A stretch of DNA of 64,000 nt. It comes from Poecilobothrus nobilitatus (Eukaryota > Arthropoda > Insecta > Diptera > Dolichopodidae). Both the position numbers and the translations under genes were made by a program. Where the stretch lies: NCBI GenBank assembly GCA_947095535.1, contig OX352772.1, forward strand, positions 105,573,815 through 105,637,814, given 5' to 3'. The notes beneath the pieces were generated by a model. That model was not told the origin of the DNA. It saw only the letters and a program-made list of their open reading frames with translations, and did not search any database. Of the stretch, positions 54,768 through 64,000 are shown piece after piece. Position 1 is the first letter of the stretch, and the number at the start of each line of letters is the position of its first letter.

Positions 54768-57005
54768 TTTATTTATTTATTTATTTATTTACTATTTTCG
54801 TAATTTACATAATTCATAAAAAAATATGTTTTGTTAGTATTACATTTCATTTGAGATATACAAACTAATAAAACTATTCAGTCATTTTGTTGCCTATAGG
54901 GCAAGTATCAAATGGCTAATTAACAATTTATGATTTCAAAAAATTTACATTACAAATTTTTACATTGTATAAATGCTTATGGGGTAAGCAAAAGAAAAGA
55001 AAACAAACATAAATATACTAAAAGAACAAAAAATTCAAAAAATTAAATTTAATATAAATCAGAATATAATGGATTTCCTTCTAAGAAACATGTAGGTACT
55101 CAAAAAATGTTATAGTTATTATAGCAAAAAAAAAATTTATTACAGCTAATTCTAATACTAAAAAAAGCAGAAGAGCAGGAGAGATATATGAGTAAGTAGT
55201 AAGACAACAAAACATTTGAGAAAACGCAAAATTAAGTTACAACTCTTAATAAATTTTCAATTTGTTCAAAATTAAAACCTAGTAACCAAACTTTGCATTT
55301 TTTAATAAATTCTGAGTAAATTCTAGTATTCCTAATTTCATCTAATGCTTTATTAAAAACTCTGGGTGCTATGATTTTGAAAAAATTACTATAGTGAACT
55401 TTTTAAAACGAAGGCACATTAATAAAATTTCTCCTATTAATCCTAAGATTGTATCTTTCTGTAAATCCCACATTTAAGTGACCTGATCTTAAAAAAAATA
55501 ATTTCAACGTCTTAAATAAAAACAAATTTCTAATAGGAAGAATACTTAACATTTGAAATAAGTAAAAGCTGCTATCATATTTCCTTTTTTTAAATATAAT
55601 TTTAACGGCGTGTTTCTGTGCTACTAGAAGATTATGCAATTTACTAAAATATGCACCACCCTAGCAAACTATACCATATTGTAACTTTGATTGAAATAGT
55701 GCATAAAATGCGGTAGTTGTAACTTTAGCAGTACTGTATTGTCTTATGAGATAAAGTTGTCTAATTACATTAAGTAAATAATTTTTTAGATATGTTGTGT
55801 GATCAAACCAGGATATTTTACAGTCTAAAACAAGACCAAGATATTTAAATTTTTCCACTCTTTCAATTAAAAAACAATTATCAGAACACAAAGACTTATC
55901 TGAAACTGTATTATCAGAAATTTTACAACATGTACGATCATGGTAAAAGAGATTAAAATTTAAATTCGAGGTATTGTAAATATTAAAAATCATATATTTC
56001 GTTTTACAACTTATCACTAGCTTGTTTTTGCTAAATCAATGACTGATAATATTCAAATCATGATTTAACTTAAAAATTAGATCCTGCTGATTTTTGCAAT
56101 TACATATACGCAAAAGCAGTGTCATCCGTAAATGCAATCGGAATTCCTAAAAGCGGCTGGGAAAAAAAACAGTTAATATACATTAGAAATAAGAGCGGAC
56201 CCAAGACTGATCCTTCTGGTACTCCACAGTTTAATATCAACTCATCACTTATTGCACCTCCCACTTTTACTTTTTGTTTGCGATTTTGTATGTAAGAGTG
56301 AAATCATTTTAAAACAGCAACATTGTATGGTTTATCCAGCAAAATTGTATGGTCGACTGTATCAAACGCTTTCGATATATCTATGAATAAAGCTGCTGTG
56401 ACTTTACTCAAATTTAAGCCTTCTACGATTTCTTCGCATAATTTAAGCATTGCTTTTTCAGTAGACTTATCTTTTCAAAAGCCATATTGACATGGGCTAA
56501 AAAAATTTGTTTTATATAAAAAAAACTAAAAATCTATTTTTCTTCACTTTCTCAAAAATTTTTGCAAAGGAAGGCAAGAGTGAAATAGGTCTGTAATTAT
56601 TTAAATCATGTACATTTCCTTTTTTGAAGAAACCTCCGCAATTTTTAGAATATCAGGAAATTTACTTTTAAAGACACTTAAATTAAAAATATGTGCCAGT
56701 ATATCAACTATTTGAAAAGAAATATTTTTAATTAAATTAGAAGAGCATCCATCAACATATGTCGCATTCGATTTTTTTTTAAGAAATTATTATTTTATGT
56801 AATTCATAGGCGAAAATTGGATCAAAAACAAAGCTACTACTTTGGAAAGAAATTAGTGTTAAAGTACCATCAGATATATAATTAGAAGATGCAAAACACT
56901 GTGATGCGATATTAACAAAAAACTTCTTGAATTCACCCGCACTGACAGCTGGATCAGAGATAACCATGTCATTGACATTTAAGATTATTTCATTTTTTAT
57001 TACAT
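54768..57005 (-). mobile_element. CR1/L2-like LINE copy 5, 3' part
   Basis: The minus-strand element runs from the EN-RT linker (56960) through the RT to a tail of AAAT repeats (54768-54790 on the plus strand as TTTATTTATTTATTTATTTA). The family resembles LINE copy 2, sharing the thumb text style and an IRQLYLIRQYS-like region. The upstream continuation of the linker lies at 58450-58720, beyond DINE copy B. Confidence 0.82.
55403..56960 (-). pseudogene. LINE copy 5 reverse transcriptase
   Basis: From the right: VSAGEFKKFFVNIASQCFAS (linker), CQYGF and KDKSTEKAMLKLCEEIVEGL, TAALFIDISKAFDTVDHTIL (motif A), GVPEGSVLGPLLFLMYIN and IAFTDDTAFAYM, where FADD has become FTDD but keeps both Asp. Then MISCKTKYMIFNIYNTSN and KYLGLVLDCKISWFDHTTYL, and the thumb, FYALFQSKLQYGIVC to ILPIRNLFLFKTLK. 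Stops or shifts occur near 55655, 56020, 56300, 56480 and 56620. It would copy element RNA but is now broken. Confidence 0.83.
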
Positions 57006-58450
57006 TTTTATACCCTACACCTAAAGTATAGGGTATATTAGCTTTGGTATGGTGTTTGTAACCACCAAAAGGAAGCGAGTTAGATATGGACATGTATATA
57101 TATTCTGAATCAGGACCACCTCCTGAGTCGATTTAACGATGTCCGTCCGTCCGCCCGTTCGCACGATAATTCAAAAACTAATGAAGCTGTCTTGATGAAA
57201 TTTATATAGTAGGTTACTAATCACGAAAGGAAGGCTAAGTTCAAACTTGGACAAAATCGGGTTTGGACAAAATCCAAGGGTTCGGATTCTGGAAGCTTCC
57301 GAATGATTCCGGAGCAAACGAGATTATCTCCAAAACCAAGAAAGATAGAAGCTTTAAATTTTGTACAATGATGTTCCTTCCCATTCGATTTATGTCTCTG
57401 AAATTTAAGAGGATTTGGTCCATGGGTTTGGATTTTGGAAGCTTCCGAACGAGCACCAGAGCAAATGAAATTATCTCCAAAACCAATAAAGATATAACCT
57501 TCAAATTTGACAGAGTGGTGTTCTTTCATGTTTTATTTAAGTTTTTAAAATTTGAGAGGATTTGGTCCATGGGTTCGGATTTTGGCAGCTTCCGAACGAG
57601 CCCCAGAGCAAACGAGATTATCTCCAAAATCAACAAAGATAAAACCTTTAAATTTTGTACAATGGTGTTCCTTCCCGCTCTTAAATTTTGTACAAATGTA
57701 CAATCAATGTTTGTTTGGATTTTGGAAGCTTCCGAACGAGCTTCAGAGCAAATGATATTATCTCCAAAAGCAACACAGATATAACGTTTAAATTATGCAG
57801 AATGGTGTTCCTTCATGTTTGATTTATGTTTCTGATTGTGATGAGGAGAATTTGTGAGGATTTGGTCCATGGGTTCAAATCTTGGAAGCTTCCGGACGAG
57901 CCCCAGAGCAAACGAGTATATCTCCACAACCAACAAAGATAGAACTTTTAGTTTTAGTACAAAGGTGTTCTGTTATGTTTCCTTTTCTGTAAAATTGGAA
58001 ACTTTCATTTGAAGGAATTTGAACCAAGGGTTCGTATTTTGGATACTCCCGGACGAGCACAAGAGCAACGAGCATATCTCCAAAACCAACAAAAGTAGAA
58101 CCTTTAAATTTAGTACAATGGTGTTCTGGCATGTTTTCTTTATGTTCCTGAGATGGATTCGATGAATTGGAGTGGCAATTCGAGTACCTGACACACACCT
58201 GCCAAGGACTAACAATCTTCGAAATTAATAAAGATAGAAACTTAAAATTTTTTACAAAGGTGTCAAGCATATGCTAAGAGGATGCCTCTTTTACGTTCCT
58301 GAAATTCGAGTTGAATAAGACAGAAAAGGGAAGAAGTTCCAGCAGCTGCCAAAAAAAAACTTATGGATTTTTAATTTACTTCGAATTATTCAGGTGTACA
58401 GTATTAATAAGTCGGTTGCATCGACTTACTGTTACATTTACTTGTTATTT
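57005..58450 (+). repeat. DINE-1/Helentron-like element (copy B), complete, inside LINE copy 5
   Basis: Starts TTATACCCTACACCTAAAG at about 57008 and ends ACTTACTGTTACATTTACTT at about 58446. It has the same order as copy A: GAATCAGGACCACCTCCTGA, a GTCCGTCCGTCC run at 57140, array units with GGAAGCTTCCGAACGA (fewer units than copy A, some shortened), then the 3' hairpin TAAGTCG-N7-CGACTTA. About 1.44 kb. Confidence 0.75.
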
Positions 58451-58720
58451 AATAAATTATTTACAATACTCCACTCCACTTTTGTATTTCCCTTTGTGGG
58501 TATTAAATTTGTTTACAAAATATTATTCTTTATTACTAATACTCATATTTTATTCCTTTGCATAGTTTATCATATGTTTTTTTCATATTTAAATTACCTG
58601 GATGTTTTTTCAATTTAAGATGTAATTTATTTTTCCAATTAATCATACCGAAGTTGTGGTAAACAGAATGAGAAAGAAACCATTATACACTTCACGTGTT
58701 ATGCACTTCCATTATACAAT
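58450..58720 (-). pseudogene. LINE copy 5, upstream linker piece displaced by copy B
   Basis: The minus strand reads INWKNKLHLKLKKHPGNLN, then MKKTYDKLCKGIKYEY and, shifted, FCKQI. This is the basic linker that normally precedes NEIILNVNDMVISDP on the other side of copy B. Order and orientation agree with one LINE cut in two. Confidence 0.65.
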
Positions 58721-58880
58721 GCCCAGAGCTGGTCAGGACCAGAAATTTATATTAGAGTTTATATTACACTTAATTACAACGCCGGCTTAATAATTAACAT
58801 CAAAAGCTTTTTAATAGAATTTTTCCAAGCTTCATTACATTTATATAATATACCATACCATATTTTTTGGTACTACATAG
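58660..58880 (+). pseudogene. Possible LINE C-terminal zinc-finger fragment
   Basis: One plus-strand frame reads CGKQNEKETIIHFTCYALPL, followed by YNAQSW and text without stops to about 58870. The spacing of C, H and C resembles the C-terminal finger of LOA/R1-type ORF2 proteins. It overlaps the LINE copy 5 linker on the other strand, so one of the two readings may be chance. Confidence 0.25.
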
Positions 58881-58921
58881 TCATGATGTGATTTCCTGAA
58901 GTTAAATCGGCATAGCTATAC

Positions 58922-59172
58922 TATCATTTTTCTACACCTGTTCTTAAATTTTCGTTCTACATTAAGAAGTCATTAAATCAATAAATACAACTTTTTTTTC
59001 ACGATTTTATACATACAACCTTTATTTTAAATTAAATTAATAATTTTAAAAAAAAACTAAAAACTACACCTCATTTTTCTACACCTGTTCTTAAAATTTC
59101 GTTCTACATTAACGAGTACTTATAAAAACATTTCAAACTATTCACAATAAACAACTTTTCTATATGCACACG
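58922..59172 (-). repeat. Right arm of the diverged inverted repeat (partner at 8841-9165)
   Basis: On the minus strand it reads GTGTGCATATAGAAAAGTTG, GTTTGAAATGTTTTTATAAG, AATGTAGAACGAAATTTTAA, a second near-copy of the same AATGTAGAACGAAAATTTAA block, and GTATGTATAAAATCGTG between them. It is interrupted on its outer side by the LTR end of errantivirus 2 at 59173. Confidence 0.75.
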
Positions 59173-59652
59173 AATTAAATTATTTATTTTAAAATAATTA
59201 CAAAAAAATGAAAGATGAATTTATTTTTATTTTATTCTTTAACATTTATTTGACAATAAAATAACTTAACAATAATTAAATGCTAACAAAAACGAATTTT
59301 AAGAAAGAAAGTATATCGACCGAACTGTCTGGTGTCCTTTAGTGTAATCATCTCTTCTTTCTTTTGTAAAATTCTTATATTTTAAAAATAAACTGAATAC
59401 AAACAAAACTGTACTTGCAATGTTATTATTTAGTGTCATATTACATACTTTTAATTATATTGAGATTTCTCAATAGTTCAATAACATAATATGTTATTTT
59501 ATTAGTATAAATTGTTATACATACATTTTGTATTATCAGCAATATCGACCTTTTTCAATGTTACAAAATGTTTTCAAGTACGGTTTTGCTTTATCAGCAT
59601 TTGAACTTATGTATTAAAACAATTCTTAATGTTTTAATATTTTATTTGAGTT

Positions 59653-61272
59653 TTAGTGTAAAGTGCTGTTTAGGTAATTATTAGCACTTGACAATATTTC
59701 ATCATAATTATTACTTTTGTTTATCATTAGTTTTGGAGGGTCTTGACAGTTATTCGAAGATGACGATTTATATGTAACTTCTCCCTCCTTTAGTTTGAAA
59801 TTCTCCTGAATTTCATTTTTTAAATGAAAAACACTAGAAATTTTACCTTTGAATACTTTAAGACCAATGATAAACAAAATTATGCATATTACTAGAAAAA
59901 TAAAAATTGTTATACTAATGCCATATGATACATTTTTGTGGTATTTTAATTCTTTAATCTCTTCTAAATTTTGTACATGATCTGTTGCTATATTTTCAAA
60001 AGTAAGTGTTTTTTTAAATGTAATATTTTTGTTTATTTCTGGATAGTAATATTTGTAATGTACCATATGTTTTTGGTTTGAGAAAATTTCATTATACAAT
60101 TTTATTTGACAATTATAAAATGTTAAGAGATAATTTTTATTTAATATAATTTTTCTATCGTCACAATCTTGTATTAAGTTTTCATTTATAGAGTTTTTTA
60201 TTAAAATTGATTCATCATCTAATACTTCAATTTTAGTTTTATCATTAAATTTTAATTTACAATTATTGAACAGAATACAATTTTTTCTTAACTTTAAATT
60301 TGTAATTAATTCATTTTCTACAAATGTATATGTTTGATTTGCAATAGTTACAATATATTCATTATTTTCATCTATTTCAAAATTTTCTTTATTTGGTAGT
60401 GGTGTTATTAATTTTAAATCTGTTTTTACATAATTTTGAGGAATTTTTATTGCGAATACAATACAATTTTCTTTATATAACATGATACCCATTTTAATTA
60501 ACTTTAATTTATAAAAATCTATTTTATATGTTTCTATTTCTTCTGTTGTTAAGATACTAGGATGTACAATATTATGCTTGGCTGAAGCAATATTATCCTG
60601 TATCTGATCTATTTTATTTTCTAAATATCTTAATTTTAATATTTGATCAACATATAGAGAATGTTTCAAACTTTGTAAATTCATTTCATTAATTTCATTA
60701 AAAACATTTTTAATTTTACTTCTATCATTTTCTATTACATTTTTTAATTCTTGAATTGTTTTATTAAAATTGTTATTAATATTTATTTGATTATTTAAAT
60801 TTGAAATTAAATTATGATTATTTTCTTCTACAATTTTTAAATGGCCTAGAATTTCTTCTCTATCATCATTATCCATTGTACCAAAAAGCCAATTTTGTGT
60901 TTTCCCTACTAAATTTATTAGTCCTCGTTTTCGTCTTTTACTAGTTGGTATTATAAACTTGATTTTTGCCCTAATATGATTTATTTCTGAATTTATTAAA
61001 TTTTTATCCGATGAATTTAAATTATTTAGATTAGTTTCTATTTGTAAAAGTAATTCATTAAGTTCCTTGGGATCAATAACATGAAGTATTATTACTGTTT
61101 CGTTAGTAATTTCTACCTCTCTTACTTTGATCTGAATATAACCTACTTCTTCGGATATTTGATTTACTTGTAATAAACTACATACTCCTGGTAACCATCC
61201 TACACATAGTATGGTAATAATTAATATTTTAAAGATCTGTAATTTTGTAGAAATGAGTAAAATTAAATTCAT
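59653..61272 (-). CDS. Errantivirus 2 env (baculovirus F-like), uninterrupted
   Basis: A 539-codon open frame. A hydrophobic N-terminus (IFKILIITILCVGWLPGVCS) is the signal peptide. A furin-type site (KRRKR) near residue 117 is followed by GLINLVGKTQNWLFGTMD, the presumed fusion peptide, then a long heptad-rich region (about 145-235) and a cysteine-containing ectodomain. A membrane anchor (GISITIFIFLVICIILFIIG) at about residue 450 leads to a cytoplasmic tail of about 70 residues. The order matches Envs of insect errantiviruses, which mediate membrane fusion. There is no overlap with integrase; 182 bases separate them, and expression is probably from a spliced RNA. Confidence 0.88.
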   Translation of the reverse strand: MNLILLISTKLQIFKILIITILCVGWLPGVCSLLQVNQISEEVGYIQIKVREVEITNETVIILHVIDPKELNELLLQIETNLNNLNSSDKNLINSEINHIRAKIKFIIPTSKRRKRGLINLVGKTQNWLFGTMDNDDREEILGHLKIVEENNHNLISNLNNQININNNFNKTIQELKNVIENDRSKIKNVFNEINEMNLQSLKHSLYVDQILKLRYLENKIDQIQDNIASAKHNIVHPSILTTEEIETYKIDFYKLKLIKMGIMLYKENCIVFAIKIPQNYVKTDLKLITPLPNKENFEIDENNEYIVTIANQTYTFVENELITNLKLRKNCILFNNCKLKFNDKTKIEVLDDESILIKNSINENLIQDCDDRKIILNKNYLLTFYNCQIKLYNEIFSNQKHMVHYKYYYPEINKNITFKKTLTFENIATDHVQNLEEIKELKYHKNVSYGISITIFIFLVICIILFIIGLKVFKGKISSVFHLKNEIQENFKLKEGEVTYKSSSSNNCQDPPKLMINKSNNYDEILSSANNYLNSTLH

Positions 61273-61454
61273 TTGCTAAAATTAAGTAAAGGTTGTTTTG
61301 TTTTTTTTTTTTTTTCTAATTCTTTTATTTTATCTAAAAGAACTGAAATTAAAATTTTTTTTTTTATATATTTCTACTTTTTTTTTATTTTATAAAAGAA
61401 TTGAAATAAATTGTTATATTTTAATAAATAGTATTTAAGTAATAAAACTAGTGT

Positions 61455-62260
61455 TTAACTTTGTATTTCTATTTGGTTTCCTGATTCATAAAATTTGGCG
61501 GGTCTTTTAATGTTAGTGATATGAATATTATCTAGCTTAAGTTTTTTATATTTTGGCTGTTCTTTATGTCTGGCGGCTTTATAATTTTTAATAAATCCTG
61601 TAGATCTATTTTCTTGATATGTTTCACGTTTTTTATTTAAATTATTTATTTTCTTTTTTTTTGTATTTTCTAGGTTTTCTTTTATTTTTACAAAATCTAC
61701 CGTCCTATTTTGAACTTCGGTTGGGGTACTTTTAATAGTAGTATGAAATCTTTCGTTGTAATTTCTAATAGCTAAATATAATAATCTTTTAACAGTCATT
61801 TCTTTATTTAAAAATTTTAATACTCTGAATTTTTCAGCTATTGAATTGTGAAACCTTTCAATGTCACTATTACCTGTATGATTATTAGGTTTAGTTAAGT
61901 GCAAAATTATTCCTTCGTCTTGTAAGAATTGTTTAATGTGAATGGTTTTAAATTCATTGTCCGCTACTATTTTTTTTGGTTTACCAAATTTACTGAAATG
62001 TTCCTCTAATTTTTCTATAAGGGTTAAATGATTTTTGTCAGAAAGATGATATGCTGTTCCGAATTTAGAAAATTTATCTATAGTTGTTAAGAAATTATTC
62101 TTCATAATAGTATAAGTGTCAATATGAAGAATTTCATTTATATCTGAAGGAGTTTCAGTATATTGAAATTTTGGTTTAATTGGTTTTCTATCATATTTTA
62201 TCTCTTGACATATTTCACATTGATTGATTACAATTTGGGTTAATTCTAATAATTTGGGTA
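61455..62260 (-). pseudogene. Errantivirus 2 integrase core and C-terminus
   Basis: The homology begins just after a run of As (plus-strand T run at 62267-62277), where a one-base slip separates it from the N-terminal zinc domain. Here are QCEICQEIKYDRKPIKP (the two zinc Cys), ILHIDTYTIMKNNFLTTIDK (D), KKIVADNEFKTIHIKQF (D) and NHTGNSDIERFHNSIAEKF (E): a full DDE triad. The ORF with a methionine starts at 62105. The C-terminus is basic (KKKKINNLNKKRETYQENRS) and ends at 61455. Apart from the slip the domain looks intact. Confidence 0.87.
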
Positions 62261-62929
62261 ATATATTTTTTTTTTTAGTTGATTATATGTTTCTTGAATT
62301 CCTGAATGGAAGCTCTCTCTAACATGATATAACGATATCTGTTTTACAGTTTCATCTTCATTTGCCATTTCTGCAGCTCTAAAAGAACATTTAATAAATT
62401 TTAATTGACTATTCGCTGAAAACATTTCCCTTAATTTTTGTTGTACTATATTATACATATTATCAGATAACTCAGAATATATTCCAATTTTTCCTTTGTA
62501 TATGTGATTTTTAAAAATTACATCTAATCTTTGAAAGTCGTATTCTGCAATGTATACAATTTTTCTACCTAAAATAGTCTCTTGTTCAATTGTTTTATTA
62601 TTAGTTAATATTAACTGAGTTCTGTACTTATTGACAATTTCTTCCTTTATTGGTATGTGATCCAAAAACTCTTCTTCTGCTGAATGTATAGTTGCTAATG
62701 TAATATCATCTCTTTCATCTTCTACATTAAATATTGCTAAATCTGATTCACTTCTTCCATTATGTATTGAGACATTTTCTAATATTGAAATATCTTCGAC
62801 AATTTTCTCATTTTCTTCCTTTCTGAAATTTACGTCTTCATTATGTTTTACTCTACTAAGAAAATCAGCTACTCTGTTTTCTTTACCTTTTATGTAATCA
62901 ATTTCGAATTGATATTCTCCCAATTTCAA
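62246..62929 (-). pseudogene. Errantivirus 2 RNase H tail and integrase zinc domain
   Basis: The frame reads EYQFEIDYIKGKENRVADFL, then SR, the end of RNase H, a spacer of about 120 codons, and YHVRESFHSGIQETYNQLKK, the His pair of the integrase zinc domain. It ends in the A-run slip. It joins upstream to the RNase H part through one in-frame TAG at about 62931. Confidence 0.82.
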
Positions 62930-62930
62930 A

Positions 62931-64000
62931 AGCTATCTTTGGTGCTTTGGAGACATATCTCTACCTTTGTATTTGGCATGCAAATATTTGATTGGTTGAT
63001 GGTCAGTCAAGATTTTAAACTTTTTAGATATGGTCTAAAATAATTTATAGACCACACAATCGCTAAGAACTCTTTATCGGTAGCTGAATAATTCTTTTCG
63101 TGATTATTCAATGTTCTTGACGCAAAACATACTGGATGACCTTGTTGTGATAATACAGCTCCTATTGCGTAATTAGAAGCATAGTAAGAGTAAAAGATTC
63201 CTCAAAATTTGGATATCTTAATACAGGATGACTAACTATAAGTTTTTTAAGTTTTTCGAATGACTCAACATAATTTGGGTCATTAATATTAATATGCATA
63301 TTTTTTTTTAAATATTTTGTGATTGGTTGAGCTATTTTAGCATAATCCTTCACAAATTTTCTATAATACCCTGTTAAACCCAGAAAACTCTTTATTTCTT
63401 TTTGTATTTTGGGTAATTTTAAATTTTCGATAATTTCTATTTTATTGGGGTTTGGCTTTAAACCGTCCTCTGTCAAAACATGTCCTAAAAATTCAGTCTC
63501 TTTTTGCATAAAATTGCATTTGTCTACTTGAATCTTTAAATTATTTTCTTTTAATATTTCGAAAATATCTGAAATCGACTCTATATGTTCTCTTAAACTA
63601 GTACTAAATATTAGGATATCGTCGAGGTAGACTACACAGCTCTTATTTATGTAATTTCTTAGGAGTTCATTCATAAGCCTTTGGAATGTTGCCGGGGCAT
63701 TTTTCAGTCCAACAGACATTCTGTTGAATTCATAAAGACCATGGGGTGTAGCAAAAGCAGTTTTCTTTTTGTCCTCTTCTTTTATAAGTATTTGATGGTA
63801 TCCCTTGGCTAAATCGATGGTGGTGAAATATTGAGCTTTGCCAAGTTTATCCAGAATTGAATCGATGTTCGGAAGTGGAAACTTGTCATCTACAGTTACC
63901 TCATTTAACTTTCTGTAGTCTATAACAATGCGAAATTTTCTCTGTCCTGAATTATCCATTTTTTTAGGAACAACAATTAATGGACTTGAATACCTAGAAT
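62931..64000 (-). pseudogene. Errantivirus 2 reverse transcriptase and RNase H, partial
   Basis: Enters from the window edge in frame ([20 protein letters not shown]). RT blocks are [64 protein letters not shown] (intact YLDD) and [20 protein letters not shown]. RNase H starts ESFTLT and is then hit by a deletion of about 4 bases near 63170 that removes the first catalytic Asp and shifts the frame. The remainder is readable in the next frame to [20 protein letters not shown] and RDMSPKHQR, then TAG. RT itself appears undamaged within the window. Confidence 0.87.

Larger units (their letters stand above)
59173..64000 (-). mobile_element. Errantivirus 2, minus strand, 5' half beyond the window
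   Basis: Pol (64000-61455) and env (61272-59653) are followed by a purine-rich tract (rc of 59338-59360, AAAAGAAAGAAGAGATGA) and sequence that ends AAATAAATAATTTAATT at 59173, the same type of LTR terminus as errantivirus 1 (...AAATTTAATT). That places part of the 3' LTR at about 59173-59350. Its exact start cannot be set because the 5' LTR is outside the window. It is better preserved than errantivirus 1. Confidence 0.85.

Noticed and set aside
57000..58450. 8-bp target duplication TTACATTT flanking DINE copy B
   Set aside because: The right-hand TTACATTT is present at the same place in copies A and D, so it belongs to the element and is not a target duplication.
59281..59420. Small RNA or gene between errantivirus 2 env and the repeat arm
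   Set aside because: Better explained as the element's 3' UTR, purine tract and LTR.

Overview
The window is a gene-poor, AT-rich stretch of an insect nuclear genome, about 75-80% AT outside a few GC-richer elements. I found no convincing host protein-coding gene. Almost everything recognisable is a transposable element or an integrated-virus fossil. The contents are insect-type: errantiviruses with env, LOA, R1 and Jockey-group LINEs, a P-superfamily transposase, tRNA-derived SINEs, and (GTCC)n DINE-1/Helentron-like repeats. Those repeats also carry a 'CACCTCCTGAGTCGAT' stretch that I know from fly genomes, so a dipteran is most likely. That placement is inference.

Left to right: 0-6 kb holds a minus-strand LINE, a long (ATT)n array, a GC-rich R1-clade LINE with two internal deletions, and a 200-base assembly gap. 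6.1-7.4 kb is a decayed Ty3/gypsy pol. 8.6-9.2 kb is a tandem repeat followed by one arm of a diverged inverted repeat. 9.6-16.2 kb is the left part of a Polinton/Maverick (adintovirus-like) element: integrase on the minus strand, then packaging ATPase, a conserved unknown protein and a penton-like protein on the plus strand. A LINE is inserted in front of the ATPase. 17-43 kb is a nested pile: two SINEs, a Jockey-group LINE, DINE-like fragments, a U6 snRNA pseudogene joined to a LINE fragment, a second rearranged Jockey-group LINE, a complete but decayed errantivirus with LTRs, and a P-element transposase with a THAP domain. 43.1-45.2 kb resumes the Polinton: major capsid protein, an unknown protein, adenain-like protease and another unknown protein. 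46.0-51.0 kb is a nearly full-length LOA-clade LINE inserted, with a 9-bp target duplication, into a DINE-like element that carries an array of about 147-bp repeats. 53.1-53.9 kb is a second, inverted Polinton integrase. 54.8-58.7 kb is a LINE interrupted by another DINE-like copy. 58.9-59.2 kb is the other arm of the inverted repeat. 59.2-64.0 kb is a second errantivirus on the minus strand with an uninterrupted env frame; it runs off the window.

How it fits together: with the inserts mentally removed, the Polinton virion genes (ATPase, unknown, penton, major capsid, protease) lie in one strand and order. This suggests one old virus-like element split by nested retrotransposon insertions. 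No protein-primed DNA polymerase B was recognised. Nearly every coding region carries stops, frameshifts or deletions. The two errantiviruses lie in opposite orientations within dense nested insertions, an arrangement seen in heterochromatin and piRNA clusters, but the sequence alone cannot show that role.
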